Of a stretch of 64,000 nucleotides of DNA, positions 13,130 to 24,624 are shown in pieces. The stretch covers positions 5,495,001-5,559,000 of the forward strand of contig CM033405.1 of NCBI GenBank assembly GCA_019426215.1. The letters are read 5' to 3'. This DNA comes from Buddleja alternifolia (Eukaryota; Streptophyta; Magnoliopsida; Lamiales; Scrophulariaceae). Numbering within the stretch: the stretch's first letter is position 1; each line of letters opens with the position of its first letter. The notes under the pieces were generated by a model, which saw only the letters and a program-made list of their open reading frames with translations, was not told where the DNA came from and did no database searches. A program made the position numbers and the translations under genes.

Positions 13130-13401
13130 CTGATATATGTGATTATGGAAAGAATATAATGAAATCGATTATGCCGCGTGAAACTGGGGATTTGATTTGA
13201 TACTGTGTATTAAATTGAATCTGTTAGTTATAATTTAATGACTAAAATGCCCTTTACATAATTAAAACAAATTATTAAATCAGTTAAATGTGTTAAATGT
13301 AGACCTTGGGATCAAATTGAATCAAAGGCCTAGATTGGATCTTATATCTTATCTAATAGCAAAGGATGTATTTGATCCATACCCTATATATATATTATAT
13401 A

Positions 13402-14201
13402 AGGAAAATTATTTTTTTAGTCCGTTAACTTGTCCTCCTTTGCGTTTTAATCCGTTAACTTGACACCTTACAAAATTAGTTCGTTATCTTGACACTTTTT
13501 TTTAAATTTTGGTCCTTTCCGCTGATTTGGGGATAAATTGCATCTTAATTTAGGGATAATTTGCAAATGGAGGGAAAATTGGGGGGAAATTGCTGAAAAT
13601 ATTGAAGAAATTCATTAAAAATTTGAAAAAATTGAAAAAATTCATTAATAAATTGAAAAAATTATTAAAAAATTGAAAAAATTGAAATTCGAAAAAAAAA
13701 TTCGGATTTCAATTTTTTCAAAAAAATCTGAAAACATTTAAAGAAAAAATTCATTAAATATTATCCGGGAAAATTATTTTTCTTTAAATTTCATTTAAAG
13801 AAAAAATTCATTAAAATAATTTTCCCCGACAATATTTAATGAATTTTTTTGAAAAATTTTTTTGAAAAATTGAAATCCGAAAAAAATCCGAATCTTTTTT
13901 TGGATTTCAATTTTTGATGAATTTTTTCAATTTTTTGATGAATTTTTTCAATTTTTTAATGAATTTTGTCTGTTTTTCCAATTTTTTAATGATTTTTTCA
14001 ATTTTTTAAATTCCCCCCACCTTCCCCCCAAATCATCAATTTCCCCCCAATTTTTCCTCCATTTGCAATTTATCCCCAAATCAGCGGAAGGACCAAAATT
14101 AAAAAAAGTGTCAAGATAACGGACTAATTTTGTAAAGTGTCAAGTTAACGGACTAAAACGCAAAGGAGGCCAAGTTAACGGACTAAAAAAATAATCTTTC
14201 C
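13402..14201. mobile_element. Fold-back Mutator-like MITE (800 bp), 9-bp duplication
   Basis: The two halves are nearly complete inverted copies. The left reads TTTTTTTAGTCCGTTAACTT, and the right end carries its complement. TATTATATA flanks both ends (13393-13401, 14202-14210). The centre is a run of imperfect AAATTTTTTCAATTTT palindromes. It encodes no protein. The 9-bp duplication fits a Mutator-superfamily MITE. Confidence 0.8.
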
Positions 14202-14210
14202 TATTATATA

Positions 14211-15621
14211 TTACCCTTCGTGTTCTTGAAAATGGTATATTGCCCCCTAATGTTATCAAAAGGAACTAATTACCCCCTTGTATTTTCAGAATCTATATAT
14301 GTCGAACCTTTTCTTTTTATTATTCATTCTCTTTTACATAGTCTTAGTTATTTAAAGTAATACCGTGCTCAAAATAACAACACAAGAAATAATTATCTTT
14401 CGAAATGTTGCTTTATTAGCCAAATAAACGTATGAAAAAAGTGTGTTGGTAATTTTCAAACCTACCACCAATCCCTTTTTATTCCATTGGGGCTAAACAT
14501 AAAAATTCATTTTAGTTTTCACAACCAATAAATAAACTATTACTCAATTTAATTTCAACCAAATTTTAGGTTTATAACTTGATTTTGTAGTTGCTCTTGA
14601 CTTTCTAATTAATTCTTGGTGTCAAAAAGAGGGGTAATTCTAGAGAAAATTGGGCGCATGCATGGTCCTCGATATATTTCTTTTAATTTGTAATTAACCT
14701 TCGTGTAACCGTGAACACAAATATTAACAGAAATCACGTAACTATTGTCTGGTGTGTATGATCATGATTTAGGTCGAATACAAGCAAGGTCACTCTAGTA
14801 CAAGTAGTCCTCACGAACTCGACCTTCTGATTCTAAAGTGGGTACGACATGAAATTACAAACTCATTAGATTCGATTTATTTTTTCTGACGATAATCCTC
14901 AATGATTAAATCAAGTTATAAGTTGAACTCAAGGTCCATATAATCTTCAATAAAATCAATAAGGTCTAAATTTCACTTCCAATTGAGATAAATAAAATGG
15001 TATATAGGTTAACTTTAGATGTATCGACCGATCTCGAGAGTGTTACCTATTACGACCTTAGACGGTGACATGTGGCCTAGATCGACGACCTGCATCCTTG
15101 CGTTATGTGCAAATTTGGTTCGGTCTTGAGTCGAATTGACAAATCTAAAAAAGGACAATACACTAAAATTTGAGGGTATATTTGAAAAGTGCCTTTGTGA
15201 TATATCACATCATGACGTCCTTTCAATTTGTTTTTTTGGGGAAATTTTTGAACAAACCCTCTCACTTATTATGTAATTACCAAATCTTTTTCTCGCTTAT
15301 TGAAAATTACCAACACACTCCCTCAAGGGGTTTATTGGTAAAGTTTACAGGGGTAAAATTGTAAGGTTTATTAAATACAAGGGTTGTAATTATAAAAAAA
15401 ATCCTTTATATGAGGTGTGATGATAATTTTCAATAATTGAGGAACAGCTTTGGTAACTACACAATAAGTCAGGGGTGTGCGTGATTTTCCCATTTTCTTG
15501 ATTGATTCATTTGCTAACATGCGATTGAAGCATATTTGGAGTTACATTATGTTGAAGCTTGCCAGTGGCCACCATTCTTATAATTACATGGGGAAAAAGG
15601 ACTTATGTGGGGCTTTGCACG
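14211..15621. other. Intergenic sequence with MITE-type fragments
   Basis: No gene is recognised. 15160-15470 holds a repeat ('caaggggtttattggtaaagtttaca') that recurs in diverged form at 36780-37030, so it is probably a dispersed MITE family. The stretch ends at the left copy of the LINE target duplication. Confidence 0.4.
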
Positions 15622-15634
15622 ATGCCTCTAATTT
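15622..15634. repeat. LINE target-site duplication, copy at the 3' end
   Basis: ATGCCTCTAATTT occurs here beside the LINE poly(A) and again at 21755-21767 beside the LINE 5' end. An exact 13-bp match marks target-primed insertion. Confidence 0.85.
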
Positions 15635-15655
15635 ATTTTTTTTGATAAGCAAACC

Positions 15656-18600
15656 TTAATTATATAGATCTGAAAAAAAGGAACATAAGTTTGGGGAGAT
15701 AACTCCCTCATTACAAAACACCTCCTTTGGCAGGATGTTAAGGGGAATAGGCCCCTTCCACGATCGAACAAAACCCCATTGGCAAATATTATGAGCTACA
15801 CAATTACTATCCCTACAAACAAAATTAAGAGACCACCCCGGTTTGAAGCCAAAAAATGCACGAATATCAAGAGTAAGAATTTCGTATTTCCAGTCCACTG
15901 CTTCTTGATGATTCAGAATACCCTGAATAGCTCCTAAGCAGTCATTAGCAAACTGAATATTAGGAAAATGTGCTTTCTCCAACCAAACACAAGCATCCCA
16001 GATAGCTTGGAGTTCCGCGTCTCTTGCATCCACCGCCGAGTTTGAGTTTGCTGCTGCAAATAAGAAATTCCCAGCCGAATCTCTAACCACCACGCCCGAG
16101 CACATGACACCATCCTTGTAAGCCGCATCAATGTTCACAATCAGACACTCATTCATTGGAACGAAGGCATCCTCGCAAACCTGTTTCTTCATGCGTTTAG
16201 CTAATTGGACCTTTAGGTGATCTTGAGCTTTCTTATCCGCCAGCTCCACAATTTTATCAATAGAATCACATTCATTTCCATGTAACCTATTATTCCGATT
16301 TTTCCACAATAGCTCCATGAGACATACTGAAAATTGGAGAAACTCCATGTGGAAATCTCCATTCGGGAAACATTGATTGTTATGGTCCAAAAGGATACTC
16401 ACAAGATCAAACATATTTTTGTCAACAAAATTATCCGTGCGAATTCCCCATTTTGATCTCCACCAGGCGTTGCGAGCAGCGGGGCACTTGATAAAAACAT
16501 GTTCCTCTGTTTCCTCCTCCCCATGGCACATAATGCAAATTGGATCGATTTCGGGAATAATTTTGTGGAGATGAGCGCCTGAAGGAATAGCTTTAACAAG
16601 AATGCGCCAAAGAAACATCTTGAATCGTTCATGAATCGGGGCCTTCCAGAATCTTTTCCAAAACTGAGGATCACCTCTTCTCGTTGTTAAAAACCTCTCA
16701 CTATTATCCAAATTGTACGTGCTCGATACCCAAAACTTACCATTTTTGGAGGGTGTCCATAGGATCCTCTGGGGTTCCACACATGTGGGAATTCTAATTT
16801 TAACAATTTCAGCAACAACAAGAGGTTGGAAAACACGGTTTAGGGCTAGAAGATCCCAGCTAAGTGTACCTTGATCAATGAAGTTCTTCACCAAGTAAGT
16901 TTGAGCTGCTTCCCTGTCATCAGCCGGACCATGGGTAGGTCTAAAACCCGATAAGGTAGGAATCCACGGGTCGGACCAAGTTCGAGTATGACTATTTGGA
17001 TAGATTGTAAAACACAATCCTTTTTGATACACTCTTGCCTCCCCATAATGCTTTTCCAGATTTTCGAAGAGGTGCGCGGCGTTTCAGTTTGCTCAAGGAA
17101 ATGAATTCCCCTTAGGTATTTTGATTTCAACAGATTTATCCAAAGTAGCGGCTGATCCTCACACATTTTCCAAGCTAGTTTTGTAACTAGAGCTCGATTC
17201 ATTTCCTTTGTTTTTCGGAGACCTAATCCACCAAAACATTTAGGTGCACAAATAAAGTCCCAACTTCGCAACCGGATATGATTGTTCTCGTCTTTATCGC
17301 CCCACCAGAATTTTTTCATTTTCCTATCCAATATCTCACAAACAGTAGAGGGAATATCATAGAGAGACATAAAGTAGATTGGAATGGATTGCGCAACACC
17401 TTTGATTAGCACATTACGCCCGACATGGGCCAAACATTTAGCTTTCCACCCACTAAGTTTCTTGCCAATTCTCTCTATTAGATCATCAAAATCACGTACC
17501 CGAGTCGCTGGTCTACAAAACGGGAGGCCAAGATGTTTGCATTTGTGATTACATTCCCGGAAACCCACACGGGAACAGAAATCCCTCCTTGCTTGTCTCG
17601 GAACAGTTTTGCTAAAGTGAATAACTGATTTCTCCGTACTAACGAGTTGGCCTGACCATCTTTCATATTCCGCAATACAATCCGCAATGCAATCAATATT
17701 GTCTCTGTTTGCTTTTCCAAAAATTAAGAGGTCGTCGGCATACATGATATGAGAGATCGGGGGGCTACTCCGACTAATCTTGATGCCATGAAAAGAATTT
17801 GAGCTCTCCTCCCTATTAATCATGCGAGAAAAAAGATCAAAATATAGGAGGAACAGGTAAGGTGAAAGAGGGTCACCTTGCCTAATTCCTCTAGAAGGAC
17901 AAAAAAATCCAAAAGGTGATCCATTTATAAGAATAGAGAAACTCGGAGTAGAAATACACGTGTGAATCCAATTTATAAAAGTAGGGTGAAAACCAAAATT
18001 AGAAAGAATCAAAATAAGTAAATTCCATTCAACCCTATCATAGGCTTTAGCCATATCCAATTTCATAGCCAAAAGACCCTCTTTACCCACGTGAGAATTG
18101 ATCTTGTGCATGATTTCATGAGTAATTGTGGAATTATCGGTGATGTTCCTACCCGGTACAAACGCCATCTGAGTGGGGGATATAATCTTATCAAGGAGAG
18201 GTTTAAGTCTTTGAGCAATGATTTTTGATATAACCTTATAACACACATTACATAGACTTATAGGTCTAAATTGTTCCACCTTGTTTGCTTTTTCATTTTT
18301 GGGAATGAGGGTGATGAAAGTATGGTTTAAGGCTTTGAGAAGGAAACCCGTTTTGAAAAAGTGAGTAACCGCATTCACCACATCATTTCCAATAATCTCC
18401 CAATATGTTTTGTAAAAGAGAGGAGACATTCCATCTGGACCGGGAGTTTTGTTTGCCGCCATTGAGAACACTACTTTTTTAATCTCATTTGGAGTTGGAA
18501 TTTCAATAAGCACTTTGTTCTCTGATTCTGAAATCATACATGGAATCAAATTTTCAAGGTCATTTGGAAAAGCAGGGAGGGAAGAAGTGAATAATTCTTT

Positions 18601-19800
18601 AAAATAAGCATCAAAATTTAACCCGATTTCACTCCAAGATGACACAAAATTTCCATTAAACGATCGAAGAGAATGAATGAAATTGTACCGTCTGTGAATA
18701 ATGGTAGAGAGGTGGAAAAAACGGGTGTTTGCATCCCCCTCTTCTAACCATTTTTGTTTAGCCCTTTGGTGCCACATCACCTCCTCTCGTTTGAGTAGCT
18801 CGTTGAGATCCCCAACAAGTGCATCCTCCAAATGACGATTTTCAATGGTTTGCTCGGAAGATTGTAAGGAGGAAATCATATTTTGGAGAAGAGAAATTGA
18901 TCTTTGGCAGTGACCGAACTTTAGTCTATTCCATTTTTTCAATGCAACCCGAGTGCCTTTCAGTTTAGAGTGAAGAGAGAAAAAAGGGGAGCCACGAATG
19001 GGGACCGACCAAGCTTCGGCTATAGTGAGACGACAAGAATTATCACGGGTCCACATATTTTCAAAACGGAAAGGTTTAGGGCCGCTGGAGTGGGGAGGTT
19101 CAGTGTGGATAAGGATGGGCGAATGATCAGAATTAATAGCTGGAAGATGGGAAACAAAAGCTTGAGGAAAAAGAGAGATCCACGAAGTATTTGCAATGCA
19201 TCTGTCAAGACGAAGCTGAATGTTAGCAAAACCACCCCGTTTATTATTCCAAGTGAACGGGGTGCTATCAAACCCCAAATCCACCAGTCCTCCTTCGTCG
19301 AGAAAACCCTGAAAACCACCGGACGAGGAGGAGGTGAATATTCTGCCACCTTTTTTTTCTTTTTGGGAAACAATTGCATTAAAATCACCAACAACAGCCC
19401 ACGGGCCTCCAAAGGTATTTCCTAAACCCAAGAAAAAATCCCAGAACTCAGATTTTGCATGCGATGTACAAGGACTATGAACACAAGTTAGTTGCCAGGA
19501 AGACGAATTATTATCTGAAGAGATGAGGGTATTTATGAGAAATTTGGAGTCAAAAGTAACTTGGATATTAATGTAAGATTTCCAAGCTACACATAGACCC
19601 CGAGAAAAATTGATTGGCGGAACGAAATGCTGAGATGAGAGATTGAGAGATGTAAGAAGAGAAGAGAGAGAGGAGAGGAGAGAAGACTTAAGCTCGCAGA
19701 GAAAGACAATATCAGGTTTAGTATTGGAGATGATTGCTCTAAGAGTATTTTTTGTCGTGGGATGGGCAATCCCACGACAATTCCACGCAAGAATTCGCAT
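15656..19800 (-). pseudogene. LINE ORF2: endonuclease, reverse transcriptase, RNase H, one frameshift
   Basis: This ORF would nick target DNA and reverse-transcribe the LINE RNA. It starts at ATG 19800, five bases after the ORF1 stop, and reads 970 codons to 16888. The correct frame then continues from about 17032 to 15656 (458 codons). Visible parts: an APE-type endonuclease (WNCRG at residue 6, E36, GDFN at 138, NSDH at 223-226); a reverse transcriptase (KTPGPDG at 451, AKAYDRVEW at 584, YADD at 687-690); then, in the second frame, a zinc-finger C166/C169/H178/C183 and an RNase H-like domain with acidic residues D302, E340, D364 and D408. The frames cross at the AAAAAGG run near 17019-17025, where one base seems to be missing. 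All catalytic motifs look intact, so the frameshift is the only visible lesion. Confidence 0.92.
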
Positions 19801-19805
19801 TCGGA

Positions 19806-21443
19806 TTATTTCCGTGACCCCTCTGGGTCAGCTTCAAAGGATAGAGTATTTGTTTCAATATTTTCAGTAGCCAAAGATGGGGTATCATCCATCTTGATGA
19901 AGAGGTTTCGATTTCTTGCTAGCCTTTTCCACTTTGTAGTCTTCCTCTCTGTTATAATCATTTTTTTCTCAGCCGTGACCCTGAACTCAGATGGTTCTTC
20001 AGGATTTTGGTTGCATGCAGTAACAGAATGAATGATCTCATAAGGAACATCTATGAAATGAGATTTGGTACTTGGGCCATTTAAGCAGATTGTGTTTGGC
20101 AATTGGGACGAGGGAATATCCTCCAAGAGTTTGGGCTTTTTTGATTTAATTGGGTTAGGATATTCTGGATTATAGAGATTTATTGATGGGTCATGGGTCC
20201 AAGAGTCGAAAAAAGGTCTTCGTGGGCTTCTTTTGAGAGGGAGAATAGGAGAGGATATTTGGAAACTTGGTGGACTTGGGCTTATCGAATTGGATGGACA
20301 AGGAGATAGTGGGTGAGTATTCTGGGTCAACATTTGAAATTTAATAGGCAGAGATGGGTCAAGGGGATTACCAATGTTGTCAGACGCATTAAAAGATTGC
20401 AGCTGCAAATCCGAATTGAGCGGCTCCATATCTTTCGCATTAAATGGATGGCTTAGCTGAGAGACTGTGATTGGCTTACCCGTACAAGGTTGCAGTCGTG
20501 GTAGGTTACACGTGTCGATATTTGGAGGGGAGTTTGAGGCCTCGTATTGAGAGAGCGCGGGAAAATTTTTTTCAGGGAAAACAGGGGTATTATGGGAATT
20601 TATTTTAGGGTTTTGCATCTGAGATGGTTGTCCGGTGGAAGCCGTCGCCGGGTTTTGCGGGTTTATATCCGGGGTTGTTTGACGGGGAGGTTTAACTGAC
20701 AGGGTGCTTTCAGCCCGTAGCCATGGCCCGAAGGGGAGAGATGAGGGAGCAGTAGGAAGGTTGGAGTTAGGATTTTTGGGGCAAGCTGATAGTTTGTGAC
20801 CAATGCATCCACAGATGAAGCAAAAATCCAGTAACCTCTCATATCGAATGTCCACAGTTATTATAGGACCTTTACCTTGATTCGGTTGGAAGCTAAACGA
20901 GTCCTTCAGGGGTTCCATTATATTGATTTCAGTTCGGATTCTCAGATATTTCTTCCACCTTTGGCTTTCTGAAACTAAGTCAGTCTTAATGAATTTTCCC
21001 ACAGCATTTCCAATCACCTTAGCAGAAGACGGGGTTATGTATCGAGCAGGGATATTTGATGCTTGGATCCAAAACTGAGTGGTCTCCAGATTTACCTCTT
21101 CCATCGTTTGATCCGGATCCCAGTGGCTCAGGACTACCAGATGTCCCCTAAAGGACCAAGGGGCCAAATTTAGGACTTTATCAAAATCCCCTTTATCTTT
21201 GAAAATAAATGCGTACTTGTTATCTTCACATTTGTTCACATGCACTTGGTATTTGCAGTTCCATGCTTTTAAAAGAGTGGTTTTGACAGCCCCTTGATTG
21301 AAAATTTTGTCTGTCAGAATCTTGCCAATGAGAGTGAAGTCATTTATGGATTCAAAGGTGCCTTGATTGTTTTCCTCCACATCTTCCACATTCAAGTGGA
21401 GTGTGGAGTCCACTAGGGCATTAAAGTCAAGGTCCTTCTCCAT
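19806..21443 (-). CDS. LINE ORF1, gag-like RNA-binding protein (545 aa)
   Basis: The frame is intact from ATG 21443 to a stop at 19806. The N-terminal part (about residues 30-200) looks like the DUF4283 domain of plant LINE and retro-gag proteins. It is followed by a CCHC zinc knuckle, C208-X2-C211-X4-H216-X4-C221 (CFICGCIGHKLSAC). The C-terminal half is Pro/Ser/Asn-rich and low in complexity. The likely role is packaging LINE RNA into a ribonucleoprotein particle. ORF2 starts five bases after the stop, so ORF2 is probably made by reinitiation or another downstream translation mechanism. Confidence 0.9.
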   Translation of the reverse strand: MEKDLDFNALVDSTLHLNVEDVEENNQGTFESINDFTLIGKILTDKIFNQGAVKTTLLKAWNCKYQVHVNKCEDNKYAFIFKDKGDFDKVLNLAPWSFRGHLVVLSHWDPDQTMEEVNLETTQFWIQASNIPARYITPSSAKVIGNAVGKFIKTDLVSESQRWKKYLRIRTEINIMEPLKDSFSFQPNQGKGPIITVDIRYERLLDFCFICGCIGHKLSACPKNPNSNLPTAPSSLPFGPWLRAESTLSVKPPRQTTPDINPQNPATASTGQPSQMQNPKINSHNTPVFPEKNFPALSQYEASNSPPNIDTCNLPRLQPCTGKPITVSQLSHPFNAKDMEPLNSDLQLQSFNASDNIGNPLDPSLPIKFQMLTQNTHPLSPCPSNSISPSPPSFQISSPILPLKRSPRRPFFDSWTHDPSINLYNPEYPNPIKSKKPKLLEDIPSSQLPNTICLNGPSTKSHFIDVPYEIIHSVTACNQNPEEPSEFRVTAEKKMIITERKTTKWKRLARNRNLFIKMDDTPSLATENIETNTLSFEADPEGSRK

Positions 21444-21754
21444 AAATGAGGGGGAATAAAAGCACCAAACACCGAAAGATATAAAAAGGAAGGGAGGATG
21501 AGATTAGAACCTGGAGGGAAGGAGGCAAAAAGGTTTAGAGAGCTTCAGAACAAGGGGGAGCCAGGGAAGATAAACTAAGAAAGATGAAGAGATAGGACCG
21601 GAGAAGAATTAAAAAGATGAGAGGGGAGGAAGGAGCGGACCAGTGAGAAGATAGGAATGGAAAAAATTCCACAGAAGGTCAATGCAAACCATTGAAAACC
21701 CACATTTGGGGAGCTCTACTCTCACAAGGGGAGAGAGCTGGTACCACTACCCTT

Positions 21755-21767
21755 ATGCCTCTAATTT
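21755..21767. repeat. LINE target-site duplication, copy at the 5' end
   Basis: Exact second copy of ATGCCTCTAATTT. It fixes the LINE 5' end at about 21754 and shows that the insertion is not 5'-truncated. Confidence 0.85.
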
Positions 21768-22491
21768 TATTAATTTGTGCACTCTACATCTCATTTTTTC
21801 TAAAATGTTCCCGCATACCCTCTAATCTCATTTCCGATGAAATATTACCTAGGGGATTTTTAGATAGTAGGCATGTATAATTTTAGATACTAGGCATGTA
21901 CAATTTGCACACTCAACTTTGAAAAAGTGCATTTAACAATATAAACTATTTAAAATAATGCTCTCCACCTTCAATATCACTATTTTGGTTCGGTAGAGTG
22001 AAAAATTTTAAGTTGGTCTTAGACCCGTCTTGGTTGCCTTAACACCACACATTTGTATTGGGGTGGGTGGTTTTTGTCACTCATTACCCAATTCAAAAAC
22101 CGCCCACCTCAGTTTAAATATGTGGTGTTAAATGTATCAGGACCAATGGTATAAGTGTAAAATAGAATTACCCGGTAGAGTAGAATATTTCACTAAGAAA
22201 TTATGATATGCTAATTTCTTTCTTATATGTTACATTTCAATCAATGCGAGTTATCTTAAGTTATAAGTTACCTTTATAATTATATTTCTTAGATTCATGT
22301 AGGTTAGATTATTAACAAATATTTTTATGGTTATCTTTGAGTCATTGCTATGAATATGATATATACAAATATCTGCGTATTTTTTCAGTGAATAATATGA
22401 GTCATTTTAGTTAAATTTAGGATATACTGTTGTGGTGTTTGGGTGGATCTGGGAGGCAAAATTATTGGATTTCAGTATCACGATAACCTCT
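21768..22491. other. Spacer with a small hairpin MITE
   Basis: No gene. 22032-22143 folds on itself: TAACACCACACATTT pairs with AAATATGTGGTGTTA, and GGTGGGTGGTTTTTG pairs with CAAAAACCGCCCACC. This is the look of a short MITE. CCTCT at 22487-22491 is the left target duplication of the copia element. Confidence 0.55.
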
Positions 22492-23094
22492 TGTTGGGCG
22501 CAGCGGAAGTTTTGGACCCGAGATTTAACTTATTAAGATTCGGCAAGTCCCACCAACAAGTTGATGACAAAATAATACCCCGAAAAATATAACTATAATG
22601 CACACAAGATTTATGTGGTTCGGCAAAATTCGCCTACGTCCACGAGAGTTTCCGTTCTTCCACTATGAGAGAAATTTACCGGTACAAAAAATACACACTT
22701 GAGTTTATAGACAAACTCAAGAAAATCATTCTTGTACAACCACTCTCAAAGTTATATAGAACACTACTCTCAACCCCCCTTTGTATTGCCCCGAAAGAAA
22801 AACCCCACAAGTGTTTCCCGTGTAGTACAATGTGTATCTACCACAAATTGTTTTCCCTAGTATACACTACACTTTTCCTAGTATATACTACACTACACAC
22901 ACTTTGCTCTCTATGTTTTTCTCTTGGTTTGGGATACTTCAAATGACAAGAGAAGACTGCTATTTATAGCCTTCATTCCACCGTCCAAGTCCTTTCCTAT
23001 TGGTTGAAGAATACAAATTGGTTTAAACAACATATGTCATATGTCATGCATGACATATCAAATATATCATTTAATTATTGTGGAATACTCAACA
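22492..23094 (-). repeat. 3' LTR of the gag-only copia element (603 bp)
   Basis: Begins TGTTGGGCGCAGCGG and ends ATACTCAACA, the usual TG..CA borders. A TATA box (GCTATAAATA, read on minus) lies at 22961-22970. It matches the LTR at 24625-25227 over its whole length. Confidence 0.93.
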
Positions 23095-23108
23095 ATCTCC
23101 ACCTCCAC
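23095..23108 (-). promoter_or_regulatory. Polypurine tract next to the 3' LTR
   Basis: Read on minus this is GTGGAGGTGGAGAT, directly against the 3' LTR. This is the expected primer for plus-strand DNA synthesis. Confidence 0.75.
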
Positions 23109-23243
23109 AATAATTATTCCCGCAAACCAGAACATCAAATTCCATTGGCCTTCAATCTCCGCTGCACATGCCAAATCAGTAAGGTCCTAACTCCACCTGA
23201 TTCAAAAACCAGCCAATGCACACATGCAGCCCAGTCAACACCA

Positions 23244-24569
23244 CTAGTTGACTGCCGAGAGGGACGACCTCGACCCATCCTCTCGTCCAGCAGGATTTCC
23301 TTCACACCCGTCTGTACCCTGGAAGTTTTCCAGCGCACTCCACTCCCAGTCATCCTTTGAGGTCACCAGACGATACAAGTTTTCATACTTCTCTCCTTTC
23401 ATTAGGACCTTTCCGCCAAGTGTGACTTTCAGGACTCCACCTCCAGCTGAATACTCACAACCCTCGGAGTCCAATTGGCTCATGGAAATTAGATTCCTTC
23501 GCATCTTTGGGACATATGCCACACGACCCAAAGTACGATCTACTCCATCAAACATCTTGATTTTCACCACTCCCGTACCCATGTTTCTACAAGTAGAACC
23601 ATCACCCAAGGACAAAGTACCTGCCCTCTTTTCTTGGAGCGTATCAAAATAGTCTCTCCTGGAGCATACATGCATTACACATCCAGAATCTAAAATCCAT
23701 CCATCCCGAGATGAAGTATCCATACGAGTAGAGACTGTGAAGACATCTCCATCGTATGCCACTATAGCATCACCACCACCACCACCACCATTATTAACAT
23801 TGTCCCTCGCTCTATTAGGACAATTCCTTTTATAATGGCCTTCCTCGTGGCAATGGTAACACCTCCTGCCCTTCCCCCTGGCCTTTGAATCTGACCTGCT
23901 ACTCGCAGATTCACCACCAGATGTCCTCCCGTACCGATTCATGCCCCGAGTAACCAGCGCGGACTCATGTCCCACCTCTTGGTTTGCCTTCCTTTGTTTT
24001 TCGTGAGACAAAAGTGACGCACTCACATACTCCAAGTCTAGTGTATCTTTCCCGTATAGCAACGTCGTCACTAGACTATCATATGAATCCGGGAGCGAGG
24101 TAAGAAGTAAAAGGGCTTTATCTTCTTCCTCGACCTTAACCCCAACTTTTCGAAGTTGGTCCACCAGTCCGTTAAACTGGTTCATGTGATCCATCAGACT
24201 ATTACCCTCCAGCATCTTCAGCCTATAGAGTTGCCGCTTCAGATGCAATTTTGTAGACAAAGACTTCCCGAGATACAAGTTCTCTAACTTTGCCCACAAC
24301 TTTGGTGCCGAATCTTCAGAATCATCATCCACAACATTATTAATAATGTTGTCCGCAATACAAAGTCGAATCGTGCTAACACAGCGCAATTCCAAATCTT
24401 TCCACCGTGCATTTTCCATATCCTTCGGCTTCGCCTCCTCTCCCTTCAACACCAATGCCAAGTCATGCTGAATTAGGAGGTCTTTCACCCTTCTTTGCCA
24501 AAGAGTGAAATTCCCTTTGCCATCAAATTGTTGCACCGAAAACGTATTTGGCCTCGACGTGCCCTCCAT
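23244..24569 (-). CDS. Copia gag with truncated protease (441 aa)
   Basis: The frame is intact from ATG 24569. Residues 10-200 form the copia gag domain (FDGKGNFTLWQRRVKDLL at 15 onward, LWAKLENLY at 91). A CCHC zinc knuckle C237-X2-C240-X4-H245-X4-C250 follows an Arg/Ser-rich stretch, then a Gly run. A retropepsin-like active site WILDSGCVMHVC (D294) is followed by the gag-pre-integrase block ending near ENLYRL (395-400). The frame then leaves copia similarity and ends after about 40 residues of unrelated tail. Integrase and reverse transcriptase are missing. The protein could form virus-like particles and process itself, but cannot copy or integrate DNA. Confidence 0.9.
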   Translation of the reverse strand: MEGTSRPNTFSVQQFDGKGNFTLWQRRVKDLLIQHDLALVLKGEEAKPKDMENARWKDLELRCVSTIRLCIADNIINNVVDDDSEDSAPKLWAKLENLYLGKSLSTKLHLKRQLYRLKMLEGNSLMDHMNQFNGLVDQLRKVGVKVEEEDKALLLLTSLPDSYDSLVTTLLYGKDTLDLEYVSASLLSHEKQRKANQEVGHESALVTRGMNRYGRTSGGESASSRSDSKARGKGRRCYHCHEEGHYKRNCPNRARDNVNNGGGGGGDAIVAYDGDVFTVSTRMDTSSRDGWILDSGCVMHVCSRRDYFDTLQEKRAGTLSLGDGSTCRNMGTGVVKIKMFDGVDRTLGRVAYVPKMRRNLISMSQLDSEGCEYSAGGGVLKVTLGGKVLMKGEKYENLYRLVTSKDDWEWSALENFQGTDGCEGNPAGREDGSRSSLSAVN

Positions 24570-24610
24570 CTTAATAAATAAATCTCAATTTATCAACCCT
24601 TAACCAAATG

Positions 24611-24622
24611 GCTCTGATACCA
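24611..24622 (-). other. Primer-binding site, initiator tRNA-Met type
   Basis: Read on minus this is TGGTATCAGAGC, two bases inside the 5' LTR. It is the standard copia primer site complementary to the 3' end of initiator methionine tRNA, and it fixes the element's orientation. Confidence 0.92.
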
Positions 24623-24624
24623 CT

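Larger units (their letters stand above)
11194..13386. mobile_element. Non-autonomous DNA element about 2.2 kb with tandem repeats
   Basis: The left end (ATATAGGGTCAAGATCTAAT) and right end (complement of ATATAGGGTATGGATCAAAT) are inverted for about 60 bp, both including the 'TTAGATAAGATCTAAGA' type block. No transposase is present. The interior is a degenerate minisatellite plus a 62-bp tandem array. The class (Mutator-like or other) is not certain. Confidence 0.55.
15635..21754 (-). mobile_element. Nearly full-length plant L1-type LINE (about 6.1 kb)
   Basis: On the minus strand the order is 5'UTR (21754-21444), ORF1 (gag-like), ORF2 (endonuclease, reverse transcriptase, RNase H), then a short 3'UTR ending TTATCAAAAAAAA. 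ATGCCTCTAATTT flanks it on both sides. Both ORFs are open apart from one frameshift in ORF2, so this is a fairly young insertion. It carries no LTRs. The layout, with a zinc-knuckle ORF1 and a C-terminal RNase H-like domain, is that of plant L1-clade LINEs. Confidence 0.93.

Noticed and set aside
18970..19425. 151-aa ORF on the plus strand across the LINE
   Set aside because: It is the antisense shadow of the ORF2 endonuclease domain and has no independent support.
22665..22946. A 93-aa ORF (MREIYRYKKYTLEF) found twice
   Set aside because: It lies within the LTRs and is duplicated only because LTRs are duplicated. Nothing indicates that it encodes a protein.
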